The notes beneath the pieces are model-generated. The model saw only the letters and a program-made list of their open reading frames with translations. It had not been told where the DNA came from and did no database searches. Source: a virus. From it: DNA of 64,000 nucleotides. The stretch lies in IMG/VR virus record IMGVR_UViG_3300049020_000031, positions 62,001-126,000 of that record. One strand, 5' to 3'. Below are positions 8,920 to 16,945 of the stretch, piece by piece; position 1 is the stretch's first letter, and every line of letters starts with the position of its first letter. A program made the translations under genes and the position numbers.

Positions 8920-8925
8920 GATGTG

Positions 8926-9198
8926 ATGATAACAATCCTGAAGTCACAAACATTCCAAGAATTCATGGAAGAATACCGGGGCACGCAAGTTGCCTGGAGG
9001 TGGTCAACCATTGATGACTTCGACAAACGTGACCCAGAGTTTGTCCTCATGCTATCTGATGACAAGTTTGATTACAATTATCCCCATGTGGACTATTCAG
9101 GGAAAGTGATTGATATGCACTACACCGCTTCCACTTGGTTTTGCATATTCGAATTTGAATCCGACGCAGTCATGTTCACCCTGTTACTTGATCGATAA
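8926..9198 (+). CDS. Small protein with DAV tail, probably leaderless
   Basis: 90 residues from the ATG at 8926; an ATG at 8911 lies within the -10 element and is therefore rejected. C-terminus is FESDAVMFTLLLDR, a clear member of the shared tail family. The next gene follows after 10 bases. Confidence 0.78.
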   Translation: MITILKSQTFQEFMEEYRGTQVAWRWSTIDDFDKRDPEFVLMLSDDKFDYNYPHVDYSGKVIDMHYTASTWFCIFEFESDAVMFTLLLDR

Positions 9199-9208
9199 GG
9201 AGCCAGTC

Positions 9209-9679
9209 ATGCGCGAAACTTCTCTTACTGACGACGAATTCAAGAAAATCCACAATGCCTTTTGCGCATTTGCCGGTGTGAAGCAACGCCTCGAAGGCGT
9301 AGTGCATCCAGACATCATCAAACAGTTGTCCGATGCGTGTGACGAGCTGTTGGCAGGGATCCAACGACCACTAGATGTCATGGATGCAGAGGATGACGAA
9401 AATGCAGCCAGGGCTCGAGCTTACGGTAAAGCAATCAAGGTCAAGTCTGTTTGGTCCATGGATGTTCCCGCATCGTTTGACGATATCGCGTTTCGTGGTG
9501 TTAGTCGACTGCATTATCGAAATCAAACTATTTCCCTCCCAACCGATGTTTCGTGGAAAATCCTGTGGATCGCATCTGATCTGTTGATCTTTGAAGGTGA
9601 ACCCACAGATCATATCTTCATTGAGGGTTTTGATCTTTCTCTAGATGGTACATACTTGACTTTGCGCACTGGAAGTTGA
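9209..9679 (+). CDS. Unknown protein
   Basis: 156 residues from the ATG at 9209, chosen because AAGGAG lies 10 bases upstream. N-terminal half helical (LTDDEFKKIHNAFCAFAG), C-terminal half beta-rich. No family recognised. Confidence 0.82.
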   Translation: MRETSLTDDEFKKIHNAFCAFAGVKQRLEGVVHPDIIKQLSDACDELLAGIQRPLDVMDAEDDENAARARAYGKAIKVKSVWSMDVPASFDDIAFRGVSRLHYRNQTISLPTDVSWKILWIASDLLIFEGEPTDHIFIEGFDLSLDGTYLTLRTGS

Positions 9680-9738
9680 AATCAGGAATTCAAGTGTGTT
9701 ACTGAATGTAACAGTTTGAATATTTGTTCATTTAAACG

Positions 9739-9767
9739 TTGACTTGAATTTCACTTGAACTTATAGT
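9739..9767 (+). promoter_or_regulatory. Strong sigma70-like promoter
   Basis: TTGACT (9739-9744), 17-base spacer, TATAGT (9762-9767). Best-matching promoter in the window; drives the gene at 9842 and places the expected start at the A of the small frame at 9774. Confidence 0.7.
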
Positions 9768-9773
9768 TGATAC

Positions 9774-9818
9774 ATGGCGCAGGTGAAGACGAAGAAAGTC
9801 CAAAGCTGCAAATGGTAA
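9774..9818 (+). CDS. Putative leaderless leader peptide (14 residues)
   Basis: ATG exactly at the expected transcription start, 14 codons, sequence MAQVKTKKVQSCKW, TAA, then 23 bases with the ribosome site AGGAG before the next gene. Could be a regulatory upstream frame or chance. Confidence 0.35.
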   Translation: MAQVKTKKVQSCKW

Positions 9819-9841
9819 GTTAACTTTTTAGGAGATCACAA

Positions 9842-10258
9842 ATGGCTGCTACTGTACAAATTCTGAAGGTTGGTCACGCTCTGGTGCAAGGTGCACGTGG
9901 TGAAAAGGGCGGCGCCCCAAGCAAGGACAGCCTGTTTGGTGTTGCTCAAATCACGCAAGGTGTGGTGAGCTCGCTGGTTACTTTCGGTGGTCGTCGTGGT
10001 GGCTTCCTGCGCTTCAAGACCTACCCCAAGGCTTCCGCTGATGCAGTGATGGCCAAGTTTGACGCAAAGCTGGTGAAGGCACAAGGTGGCTTCAACTACA
10101 CGGACGTGACAGCAAACGCTGCTGAACTCCTGGGTGCAGACTTCGCTGACAAGCTGCTGGTGAACTTCCGCGCTGCAAGCAATGCCAAGAAGGTCAACAC
10201 TCGCGCAACGGCCAAGAAGGCAAAGGTCGGCACGACCCGCGCAAACACTGGTCTGTGA
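9842..10258 (+). CDS. Probably abundant basic protein of unknown function
   Basis: 138 residues, Ala/Gly/Lys/Val-rich, with a basic C-terminus (NTRATAKKAKVGTTRANTGL). GC-rich, restricted codon choice (CTG, AAG, CGC, GGT) contrasts with its neighbours and, with the strong promoter and TTAGGAG site, suggests high expression, as for a structural or nucleic-acid binding protein. No family recognised. Confidence 0.85.
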   Translation: MAATVQILKVGHALVQGARGEKGGAPSKDSLFGVAQITQGVVSSLVTFGGRRGGFLRFKTYPKASADAVMAKFDAKLVKAQGGFNYTDVTANAAELLGADFADKLLVNFRAASNAKKVNTRATAKKAKVGTTRANTGL

Positions 10259-10500
10259 TCTGAATGTGTGGTGAGGTTCTAGTGGAACCTCTTAAGAACT
10301 GTTAGGAGACAGTCGCCACCCACAAAGGCCCTGGGCGAATATGAAAGTCCAGGAATGTTACTCGGCAAACTGGAAGGAGTATGTAATGATTCGATTCCGA
10401 TGTTGACGCTCTGATCGTAGATAAACTTAAGAGTATACCATGAAAGGCCATCACGTGATGGCCTTTCGCACCTATAATGAAAGCCTCATAAGGAGAAAAC
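10259..10500 (+). promoter_or_regulatory. Intergenic region with palindrome and promoter-like element
   Basis: No frame of note. Holds a perfect 24-base palindrome at 10443-10466 (arms AAAGGCCATCAC / GTGATGGCCTTT), a likely terminator or regulatory hairpin, then TATAAT at 10473-10478 and AAGGAG before the ATG at 10501. Confidence 0.5.
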
Positions 10501-10869
10501 ATGTTCGAAAATTTCGCAAAACTTTTCGGTATTGCTAGTGGCGGTTCAGTCACAATCAATGGCAAAACCTATCATGGCACCAATGTCACAGTTGTCAATG
10601 GTGTGGTGACTATTGACGGTAAGGTTCAAGGTGGTGCCATTCATGGGCCCATCTCCATATCGGTTCAGGGCAACGTGGGTTCTATCGAGACTTCTGCTGG
10701 CGACATCAACGTCAAGGGTGACTGTTCTGGTGATATCGAGACCTCTGCTGGTGACATCGACGTTGAGGGTAATTGTTCTGGTGATATCAAGACTATTTCC
10801 GGAGACGTATCAGTCACCGGATCTGTTGGTGGGAAAATCAACACCGTTTCTGGTGACATCAATAGATGA
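10501..10869 (+). CDS. Repeat beta-solenoid protein (DUF4097/bactofilin-like)
   Basis: 122 residues. After a short helix, the chain is a run of short strands with repeated units: SIETSAGDINVKGDCSGD, DIETSAGDIDVEGNCSGD and DIKTISGDVSVTGSVGG are near copies about 18 residues apart. Such ladders form right-handed beta helices, as in DUF4097 and bactofilins. Likely structural or surface role; partner unknown. Good ribosome site. Confidence 0.85.
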   Translation: MFENFAKLFGIASGGSVTINGKTYHGTNVTVVNGVVTIDGKVQGGAIHGPISISVQGNVGSIETSAGDINVKGDCSGDIETSAGDIDVEGNCSGDIKTISGDVSVTGSVGGKINTVSGDINR

Positions 10870-11132
10870 GATCCAGGTATCTGTTCTCCAGAACAGATCG
10901 AAATATAAAGCCAAGAGTAATTCGAAATATTGCTGGCTACCGATACACGGAATGCGATATTGACGCACAAACGTTATATCAGATCATAAAGTCTCACGAC
11001 TGTGATGCCACTATGATAACCAAATGGGGTCATTGGCAATACACTTACGAGGTTGACGATGATGCCATAGTTGCTATAGCATTGTCAGTGAGTGCTTGCA
11101 ATTATCAAGTTGATAACACCAAAGCAGATTGA
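10866..11132 (+). CDS. Small protein with DDDA tail motif
   Basis: 88 residues, ATGA overlap with the solenoid gene. Near the C-terminus VDDDAIVAIALSVS fits the shared tail. Followed at once by a strong bidirectional hairpin. Confidence 0.78.
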   Translation: MRSRYLFSRTDRNIKPRVIRNIAGYRYTECDIDAQTLYQIIKSHDCDATMITKWGHWQYTYEVDDDAIVAIALSVSACNYQVDNTKAD

Positions 11133-11162
11133 AAATGATGGGCCCCTGGGGCCCATCATTTT
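11132..11162. terminator. Bidirectional terminator
   Basis: Perfect 15-base arms AAAATGATGGGCCCC / GGGGCCCATCATTTT with a single-base loop, between convergent genes. Confidence 0.85.
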
Positions 11163-11410
11163 CACAAGTTTGCGGTTTCTACAATCCAATGAACTTGATC
11201 TGAAAACAACAACTTGAATTCTATCATCGCATATTCGTCATGAAAATCTACCTGCATATAGAATTTCGACCATTCAGAATACATTAGGTTTGATTTGATA
11301 ATCGCTTTTCTCAAGAGATCCTCGGTATCACCCAACGCCCATTCCTGCATCGCCTGTTTGGCTTCTGCGATGGAAATGTGTGTTTTGAGTCTGACGGTGG
11401 TTTTGATCAT
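11162..11410 (-). CDS. Small protein with DA-like tail
   Basis: 82 residues from ATG at 11410 (MIKTTVRLKTHISI). HDEYAMIEFKLLFSD near the end fits the shared tail. Separated from the upstream gene by a G/C-rich hairpin at 11419-11436. Confidence 0.75.
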   Translation of the reverse strand: MIKTTVRLKTHISIAEAKQAMQEWALGDTEDLLRKAIIKSNLMYSEWSKFYMQVDFHDEYAMIEFKLLFSDQVHWIVETANL

Positions 11411-11418
11411 ATAACTGA

Positions 11419-11436
11419 AGGGGGCCAAGGCCCCCT
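11419..11436 (-). terminator. G/C-rich hairpin
   Basis: AGGGGGCC AA GGCCCCCT; lies between two leftward genes, so it may end or attenuate the upstream transcript. T-tract is short. Confidence 0.45.
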
Positions 11437-11454
11437 CATTCCGGTAATAGTTGA

Positions 11455-11976
11455 TTACTTCAACCACTCATCCATCACATATGCTTCCCATGGGGTAAAG
11501 GTTCCGGCCGTCTTGAAGTCTTCGGCCTTCACACACCACACGCCACCATTTTCAGTATTACCGTAGTCACTATGGAGTTTCAGAGTTGTGTAAGCACCAA
11601 TCTTGTCCATGCGTGGGAAACGTGTTCCGATCAGGATGACGAACAACTTACCGAATGGGCCCTGGGGGTCTGGGCAGCGGGCCACAAACTCATCAGTCAA
11701 TTGGTCTGGGCGGATTTCCAGAGTAACGCGAGTGCCTTCACCCATCAGCTTGTTGGCCAGATCGAAAGCCTTGTCCAGGTCGATATCAAGGGGATTACCC
11801 GCTGGGTCATACATGTACCCCAGGAGAATGTGTGAACATTCCGCATGAGTGTTCAGCATCTCCGTGCATTCATCGTATGAATATTGACCGGGGGCGATCA
11901 TTGTTGGCAGCAGGAAGTGGTTGGTGGCTTCAATTTCCAAGCCCTTGAAGAATTTTACTGGTTTTGTGCGGTCCAT
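11455..11976 (-). CDS. Unknown protein
   Basis: 173 residues, alpha/beta, start MDRTKPVKFFKGLEIEATNH with AAGGATACC upstream. No recognised motif. Contains DPAGNPLDIDLDKAF and a C-terminal FTPWEAYVMDEWLK. Leftward, single gene or with 11162-11410. Confidence 0.83.
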   Translation of the reverse strand: MDRTKPVKFFKGLEIEATNHFLLPTMIAPGQYSYDECTEMLNTHAECSHILLGYMYDPAGNPLDIDLDKAFDLANKLMGEGTRVTLEIRPDQLTDEFVARCPDPQGPFGKLFVILIGTRFPRMDKIGAYTTLKLHSDYGNTENGGVWCVKAEDFKTAGTFTPWEAYVMDEWLK

Positions 11977-12105
11977 TTGTGGTATCCTTGTTTTGTGTTA
12001 TTTGTTGATTATACCGTTGCGAGATGGCATTCGCAATTTGTTTTGTCAAGAGTTCGTTTGGTAACATCTTGATGCTATACTGGCACGATATTTCAGGAGC
12101 CCAGT

Positions 12106-12480
12106 ATGCAACATGCCAAGCATTATATGAAGACCATCGCGGGTGCATCATTTGTATGGATAACCGCCATGGTGTTTGCCAGTATGGTATTCCTCATCCT
12201 AGATGAAGCCAGTGGCAAGACAACCAAGGTCATCCGCCAAGTTAAAGTGATTTCAGCAACAGTTGACTCCAAATCAAACAAGGTGAAGATGCAACTGGAG
12301 AACACCGTCGGTGAAAAGTGGTGGCATGTATCCGATATTGCATTTAGTGATTGTCCCTTCATGGAATATCACAAATTCAAGAACGTGTACATCACCACCA
12401 ACGTCACCTACTTCTTACGGTATCAAAGGTACGGTGTGGAAGGGGTGGTTACTTTTTGCCACAAGGCAAAACACTCTTGA
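12106..12480 (+). CDS. Small membrane-anchored protein
   Basis: 124 residues; one membrane segment at about residues 10-32 (IAGASFVWITAMVFASMVFL), then a soluble beta-rich domain with KWWHVSDIAFSDC. Ribosome site CAGGAG; a TATACT element lies at 12076-12081. Function unknown. Confidence 0.8.
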   Translation: MQHAKHYMKTIAGASFVWITAMVFASMVFLILDEASGKTTKVIRQVKVISATVDSKSNKVKMQLENTVGEKWWHVSDIAFSDCPFMEYHKFKNVYITTNVTYFLRYQRYGVEGVVTFCHKAKHS

Positions 12481-12724
12481 ACTGAGCTGATGCACTATTG
12501 ATTACAATGCTTCTGGTGAGGGAAGGCCAGAGCATTTTGAACATGACCATCGCTGAATCATTGGGGGCGATGAAAATAATACCCATTTGAATTCTGGCGC
12601 AACAGTCACTATACCCTGATAGTGTTGCCCATTCCATAACCTCTGAGTACTTGTCAGGGGGTATGAAATAGGCCACATATGTGGTTTGATTGTTATCCGA
12701 AGATGCCAATTTGATTCCATTCAA
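12449..12724 (-). CDS. Small protein with DSA tail motif, start uncertain
   Basis: Up to 91 residues from a TTG at 12724 inside the dpdA-like gene; a TTG at 12709 is also possible. NDSAMVMFKMLWPS fits the shared tail. Its 3' end overlaps the convergent gene 12106-12480 by 32 bases. Confidence 0.6.
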   Translation of the reverse strand: MNGIKLASSDNNQTTYVAYFIPPDKYSEVMEWATLSGYSDCCARIQMGIIFIAPNDSAMVMFKMLWPSLTRSIVINSASAQFKSVLPCGKK

Positions 12725-14315
12725 CTGGAGTTGGGTCTACCTTGATTTCCTTGGGAATCTTCTTTCTTGAGCGAGCATCCAGGATATCACTCAGATCTTC
12801 CAGGGAAATCGTGGGCTTCTCGAAGAATTCAAAGAACATTGATTCACCCGGACGTTCTCCTGAAATCAGATCGCTGTACTTTGATGCTTCTTGTTCAACC
12901 AGCTTCAAAGACTTTGCCGTGTAATCATCCTTCTCGGCATCACTCAGTGAGTCCCAAGCCTTACCGTCAGTGTAGAACAGACGGTTCACAAAGTCCTTGA
13001 ATTCCAGGAAAATAGAGGGAATGTGATCGGCGGCATCTGGGGCGAACAACTTGTCGCACACGTATTCAACCGCATGGGCTTGCATCTCAACGTTATGCGC
13101 CATGATGTAGTAATAGGACGCGGTATCCATTCTGTACGCCTTCTTGGTTTTACCCTCGATAGGAGCCAGGATGAAGTCACTCATCTTCAACTTTGCGCTG
13201 ACATTACTCTTCTTGTGGTTTGGATCAGCCATTCTCTCAGAGCTCACACCATTGTAAAGGAAGGGCAGTGCACCGTGGGCTACTTGATTGCCATTCTCAT
13301 CCTCGGTCAACACACCGTCAATATACCGAGCGTCCATGGGAAATTCTGCGCTGATGAGGTTCAGACCTTTGGGACTCACCGCGTAGTCGGTCACATAGTT
13401 GCCATTGACTGCATAGAGGAACGCACTCGAGGCATCGTATGAAATCTGAATGCCGTCATTGAGGTTTCTGCTCAATGATTCGTTCAGGGCTGCCAAGTAT
13501 GCTGCGGTACTAAGACGTGAGCGACCCAAAACGTGGATCCAACGGTCTGGACCACTCAAGTAACCATCACGTCGTAGACGCACCAGAAGACGCATGGTTA
13601 GACTTGGATCACCACCTGTAGCGCCGCCTAATGCCCAACCCTCAAAGGCTCTTTCGCCGTGGATATCAGTGTTGCTGAAAGGAGTCACAGCATCATACCA
13701 TTCATCCGCTTCTTTGTCTGAGCGACCTTGCAGAACATTCAGGAATTTGGTTTTGCCTGGAGTTCTGTTGTTGATAAAGAAGTGATTGTTCCAAACTGTA
13801 CCCTTAAGACAGTTCTGGAACTCATCAGTACTTGGAGTCAGGGGATCAGTAGTTGGATCGAAATGCATCAGCGTGGCTGGAAGCCTGCCAGTGTCGATAG
13901 CCCAAGCTGGCCAATCAAGTACCATGCTGTAATCAGCGGTATGTTCCAACCATCTCATCAATTCAAGTCGTTGATTAATCGACTTCTCGCTGAGCGGATT
14001 CTTCCAGTCAAAGTCCAGGACACCAGTAGCTGCCTGGAACCCACCAGAGTCACCAATAAGCACCGAGTTTGATCTGTTTCTACCCTGAATCATTGGTTCA
14101 CGTTCGTCGCTCTTTTGTGGATCCAGGTGGGCATGGCCTGCTGAATACAGGTTGGCAGGCCACGTGAAGTGATTCTTGTTCACATCGTCCATGAAATTCA
14201 GTAGGTCAAAATCTACTGGTTGACGTGGCCACTTCTTTGCGTGGGCCAACACGAACATTTGACTCACCGAAGGGGTAAAAAAAGCGTATCGTTTGGGGTG
14301 TAAAATCTGTGCCAT
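12693..14315 (-). CDS. dpdA: DpdA-like DNA-guanine transglycosylase (TGT family)
   Basis: 540 residues. Three hallmarks of the tRNA-guanine transglycosylase fold are seen: GDSGGFQ at about 88-94, GWALGGATGG in the middle, and HVLGRS after it, in the order of bacterial Tgt (DSGGFQ, G-Y-A-I/L-GG, LMG). Length and surrounding sequence fit phage DpdA, which swaps guanine in DNA for a 7-deazaguanine base, rather than Tgt; the Cys-rich zinc site of Tgt is not obvious. Precursor synthesis genes are not in the window. Expected role: protection of phage DNA from restriction. The start lacks a clear ribosome site. An HNH endonuclease gene ends 1 base upstream. Confidence 0.85.
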   Translation of the reverse strand: MAQILHPKRYAFFTPSVSQMFVLAHAKKWPRQPVDFDLLNFMDDVNKNHFTWPANLYSAGHAHLDPQKSDEREPMIQGRNRSNSVLIGDSGGFQAATGVLDFDWKNPLSEKSINQRLELMRWLEHTADYSMVLDWPAWAIDTGRLPATLMHFDPTTDPLTPSTDEFQNCLKGTVWNNHFFINNRTPGKTKFLNVLQGRSDKEADEWYDAVTPFSNTDIHGERAFEGWALGGATGGDPSLTMRLLVRLRRDGYLSGPDRWIHVLGRSRLSTAAYLAALNESLSRNLNDGIQISYDASSAFLYAVNGNYVTDYAVSPKGLNLISAEFPMDARYIDGVLTEDENGNQVAHGALPFLYNGVSSERMADPNHKKSNVSAKLKMSDFILAPIEGKTKKAYRMDTASYYYIMAHNVEMQAHAVEYVCDKLFAPDAADHIPSIFLEFKDFVNRLFYTDGKAWDSLSDAEKDDYTAKSLKLVEQEASKYSDLISGERPGESMFFEFFEKPTISLEDLSDILDARSRKKIPKEIKVDPTPVEWNQIGIFG

Positions 14316-14316
14316 A

Positions 14317-14997
14317 TTATTCTTTTTCTTTTTCTGTTGATTGTAAATGGGCAAGCTTCTTGAGCTCCCAAGTTCTCTTTCTAGATTCAGCTATTTTAGC
14401 TCTAGTTTCAGGAGATTGCGATTTTCCCAGCATTCCACTTGGCTTTCCTCTGTTGGCTTCCGCCCCCTTAGGGTTTGGTTTCCCTCTGCGAGTCGCAGCA
14501 CTTTTTTCCACGGCTTCTCTAGACATGGGAACTCCGACCCTTCTTGCCGCCGCTGCGTGATTGGAAGCCAAAGCTTCAGGAGAAAGTTTCCTTCCTTTCA
14601 TCCGAGCAGATTTTGCAGCAACCACTTCTGGCGATTGTTTCTTTCCTTTGTGAGGGCTAGGGTTTCCCTTCATACGAATAGAAGCTTCACGCGCAACTTC
14701 TCTTCTTATCCATCCAAACATTTTCAATTTTGATGCTCTTCGCCCCACTGAACTATTTAGGTTAGACATGGCGGCACACGCCATCACCAATCTATGGTAA
14801 TACTGGGTACCTTTATGTATTTTTACCAACAATTGGTGACACAAATAATGTTCCTCGGGGGTGAGTCGAACTAAATTTTCAATGTCATCAGTGCCACCCA
14901 TACATCTTGGAATTATGTGATGCTTCTCGGAATAGCTATCCAGAAGTCGAGATTTTGCTCGATGAATAATTCGATCGTATATTTCTTGATAGTTCAC
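14317..14997 (-). CDS. HNH endonuclease with NUMOD3 repeats (homing type)
   Basis: 226 residues. HNH core at about 26-60: SEKHHIIPRCMGGTDDIENL and LTPEEHYLCHQLL. The rest is a chain of NUMOD3-type DNA-binding repeats (MKGNPSPHKGKKQSPE, MKGRKLSPEA, RRGKPNPKG, RGKPSGMLGKSQSPETRAKI). This layout is that of freestanding homing endonucleases. GTG start at 14997; the -10 element puts the transcription start about 2 bases upstream. Adjacent to dpdA, suggesting recent insertion there. Confidence 0.88.
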   Translation of the reverse strand: MNYQEIYDRIIHRAKSRLLDSYSEKHHIIPRCMGGTDDIENLVRLTPEEHYLCHQLLVKIHKGTQYYHRLVMACAAMSNLNSSVGRRASKLKMFGWIRREVAREASIRMKGNPSPHKGKKQSPEVVAAKSARMKGRKLSPEALASNHAAAARRVGVPMSREAVEKSAATRRGKPNPKGAEANRGKPSGMLGKSQSPETRAKIAESRKRTWELKKLAHLQSTEKEKE

Positions 14998-15005
14998 AGA
15001 AGTTG

Positions 15006-15034
15006 ATTATACGCCACATCAGGTTTTTACTCAA
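15006..15034 (-). promoter_or_regulatory. Sigma70-like promoter
   Basis: Leftward TTGAGT (15034-15029), 17-base spacer, TATAAT (15011-15006), nearly abutting the GTG of the HNH gene. Confidence 0.55.
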
Positions 15035-15065
15035 AATAAAAGCCCATCACCGTGGGCTTTTATTT
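15034..15065. terminator. Terminator hairpin
   Basis: AAATAAAAGCCCA / TGGGCTTTTATTT arms with 6-base loop, downstream of clpS and overlapping the -35 of the HNH promoter. Confidence 0.8.
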
Positions 15066-15081
15066 AGGATCAGTGGAAACT

Positions 15082-15384
15082 TTATGCCATCGGCTCTGCA
15101 ATGATCATCAATGGATGGCCGTGGCTGCGAGCATCATCGGATGCTTGTTGGGCTTTCTGTTCCGCAACTTCACGCGAGTATTGTGCCACGATGCCACGCC
15201 CGGACGTATGAATTGCCATCGTGATAGCATATGCAGCCTCACCTGTTTTTCCGAAACGAAGTTCCAGGAGATCCATAACGAAATCCATTGGAGTGAAATC
15301 GTCATTGAGGAAGATGACGTTCCACATCTTAATGGGAGCCAGCTTGGTCTTGGACTTGGTTTCAGAGATTGTTGAGGTGCTCAT
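15082..15384 (-). CDS. clpS: ClpS-like N-degron adaptor
   Basis: 100 residues. Matches ClpS in length and core: MWNVIFLNDDFTPMDFV, followed by the helix LLELRFGKTGEAAYAITMAIH and a GRGIVAQYSREVAEQKAQQ stretch; the NDD...TPM/D segment binds the N-terminal residue of substrates. ClpS brings N-degron proteins to host ClpA-ClpP. Overlaps the upstream gene by 23 bases. No clpA or clpP is visible here, so it should act with the host protease. Confidence 0.92.
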   Translation of the reverse strand: MSTSTISETKSKTKLAPIKMWNVIFLNDDFTPMDFVMDLLELRFGKTGEAAYAITMAIHTSGRGIVAQYSREVAEQKAQQASDDARSHGHPLMIIAEPMA

Positions 15385-15691
15385 TTCGCTTCACTTTCAA
15401 ATAGTTGGACAGATAGGATTGGATGTTGGCTGCTCCGGCAACATTCTGGCTATGGACATAGAACGTGAATTCACTATTCAGATCGATCTTGCCGTCAAGA
15501 TCCATTTCAACCAAAACCTTTGCGATGTCCATTCCTGTTGGAATGTTTTCACCAAGGTCATGATCGAATGAGATGAAATGCGGGGCACCCAACTCCATGA
15601 TGGTTGCCATGACTTCATCAAGATTTCGACAGATGACAAAGCTGTTGTCAACCGGGAATCGCTCGTCATCAATGAATAACTTATACGTCAT
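15362..15691 (-). CDS. Receiver-like cyclic-phosphate processing domain (cREC-like)
   Basis: 109 residues. Begins YKLFIDDERFP, then ISFDHDLGE and a C-terminal FTFYVHSQNVAGAANI: the paired acidic residues, DHDLG and H-S-x-N form the pattern I associate with the stand-alone receiver-like family predicted to process RNA cyclic-phosphate ends. This would suit RtcB and the other tRNA-repair enzymes in the window. The RNA role is inference; it is not a typical response regulator because no output domain or kinase is nearby. Confidence 0.65.
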   Translation of the reverse strand: MTYKLFIDDERFPVDNSFVICRNLDEVMATIMELGAPHFISFDHDLGENIPTGMDIAKVLVEMDLDGKIDLNSEFTFYVHSQNVAGAANIQSYLSNYLKVKRNEHLNNL

Positions 15692-15731
15692 TCAACCAGT
15701 ATAACGCCATTCTTCAACTGGCGTTACGCCC

Positions 15732-16310
15732 TTATGAAATAATCTGCATCACACGATCACAACGCTCATCAATTGGACCATCAAGGACATGAACGTTGTC
15801 AACTCGGTGAATGGCGGTGAAGATCAAACTCATGTGATTTTCCAGAGTTTGAATCTGTTCTGGAGTTTGGTATCTGGTTCCGTCAGAAAGCATGTTGGGA
15901 TTGCTCGCATATGTTTCAGCCATCGGAATGAAGAACACATGGGTGTAACGTTTCAGGAACAAATCATTGATGAGGAAACGATACATGTCAGCCAACACAA
16001 TTCTCTGACGAGCGTCAGTGTTGTCAGCATACAGGCTGGCGTAGAAGTATGGGGTCAGGACTCCTGAGTCAGTCACCATGTATTCCACGTTCTTGGGGAT
16101 AACATTTTCCAACTGTTCCTGATTGGAACGAGTGCGGTACTGCTCCCAGATGTTGGACATAGGTCCGTTGATTTGAATGTCAGAGCGAACGAACTCGGTA
16201 ACGAGTTCTGCATTCTTATGCTGCTTCTTCAAACGAACATACACTTCTGCGCTCAGAGTCGACTTACCCGAACCCGCATTGCCGATAAAACAGATCTTGT
16301 TGGTTTGCAT
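15732..16310 (-). CDS. P-loop nucleoside kinase-like ATPase (AAA_28/NadR-like)
   Basis: 192 residues. Walker A GNAGSGKST at about 10-18, then ELVTEFVR, and YMVTDSGVLTPYFYA where the acidic residue would be Walker B. Resembles AAA_28/NadR-type kinases; the substrate cannot be read from the sequence. ATG at 16310 chosen from the ribosome site AGGGGAAATC. A terminator hairpin lies upstream. Confidence 0.8.
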   Translation of the reverse strand: MQTNKICFIGNAGSGKSTLSAEVYVRLKKQHKNAELVTEFVRSDIQINGPMSNIWEQYRTRSNQEQLENVIPKNVEYMVTDSGVLTPYFYASLYADNTDARQRIVLADMYRFLINDLFLKRYTHVFFIPMAETYASNPNMLSDGTRYQTPEQIQTLENHMSLIFTAIHRVDNVHVLDGPIDERCDRVMQIIS

Positions 16311-16362
16311 GATTTCCCCTATTGGTCCCAATTATAGTGGAAGCAAATCTGCCAATCAATAG

Positions 16363-16387
16363 AAAGGGGAGCAATCTGCTCCCCTTT
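16363..16387. terminator. Terminator, GGGGAGCA family
   Basis: AAAGGGGAGCA / TGCTCCCCTTT, loop ATC. One of five closely similar hairpins in the window. Confidence 0.85.
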
Positions 16388-16405
16388 TCGTTATGTCAAG
16401 ACTCT

Positions 16406-16834
16406 TTACAGAATGTCGTGAACCTTTGTTTTCTTTGTTTCAGGCTTGTTGATCTTCAGCTTGATGATCAGCAGTCCGTCCTCAAGAGAAACCTTGTCGA
16501 CTTCCATGTGATCTTCCAGCTTCCACTTTCTAGTGAAATCACGGAATGAAATTCCTTGATGAATCATCTTGGCGCCTTCGGGCATTTCTACATTACCCTT
16601 CACTCCACTGATAGTCAGTGAATCATTTTCTACTTCCACCTTGAGTTCGTTCTTGGCAAAGCCTGCGACCGCAAGAGTCAGAACGTAATTGGACTCATCC
16701 AGTGAAAGGATGCTGTGTGGTGGGTATTTTTCCGCCAAGTGCATGTCGAAGTTTCGTTCGATATTGGCGAGGGTTCCGATTGCGTTGCGGCGCAACCAAT
16801 CAGAAAGGTTGATGGTATCAATTCGCATAGTCAT
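16406..16834 (-). CDS. Small heat-shock protein, Hsp20/alpha-crystallin family
   Basis: 142 residues. Alpha-crystallin domain from about 45: YVLTLAVAGFAKNELKVEVE, LTISGVKG, then ISFRDFTRKWKLEDHMEVDKVSLEDGLLIIKLKI. The F-x-R-x-F-x-L pattern and the EDGLL-I-x-L motif are typical. ATP-independent holdase; sHsps are recurrent in T4-like cyanophages and jumbo phages. Ribosome site AGGAG before ATG 16834. Confidence 0.92.
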   Translation of the reverse strand: MTMRIDTINLSDWLRRNAIGTLANIERNFDMHLAEKYPPHSILSLDESNYVLTLAVAGFAKNELKVEVENDSLTISGVKGNVEMPEGAKMIHQGISFRDFTRKWKLEDHMEVDKVSLEDGLLIIKLKINKPETKKTKVHDIL

Positions 16835-16945
16835 AGTTTTCTCCTTATTAAGCGAGTTATTTTGGGACCACAAGGGCTCCCAGGTATGGCCTTAAAAGCG
16901 CCATACCGTATTTATACTGAATTGAACTGACTATCGCAATATTTT

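Noticed and set aside
8911-8925. ATG at 8911 as start of the rightward gene
   Set aside because: Lies inside the -10 element TATAAT, so it would not be transcribed from that promoter.
10613-10963. 116-codon frame overlapping the solenoid gene
   Set aside because: Out-of-frame reading of the repeats; the other frame has regular beta units and a ribosome site.
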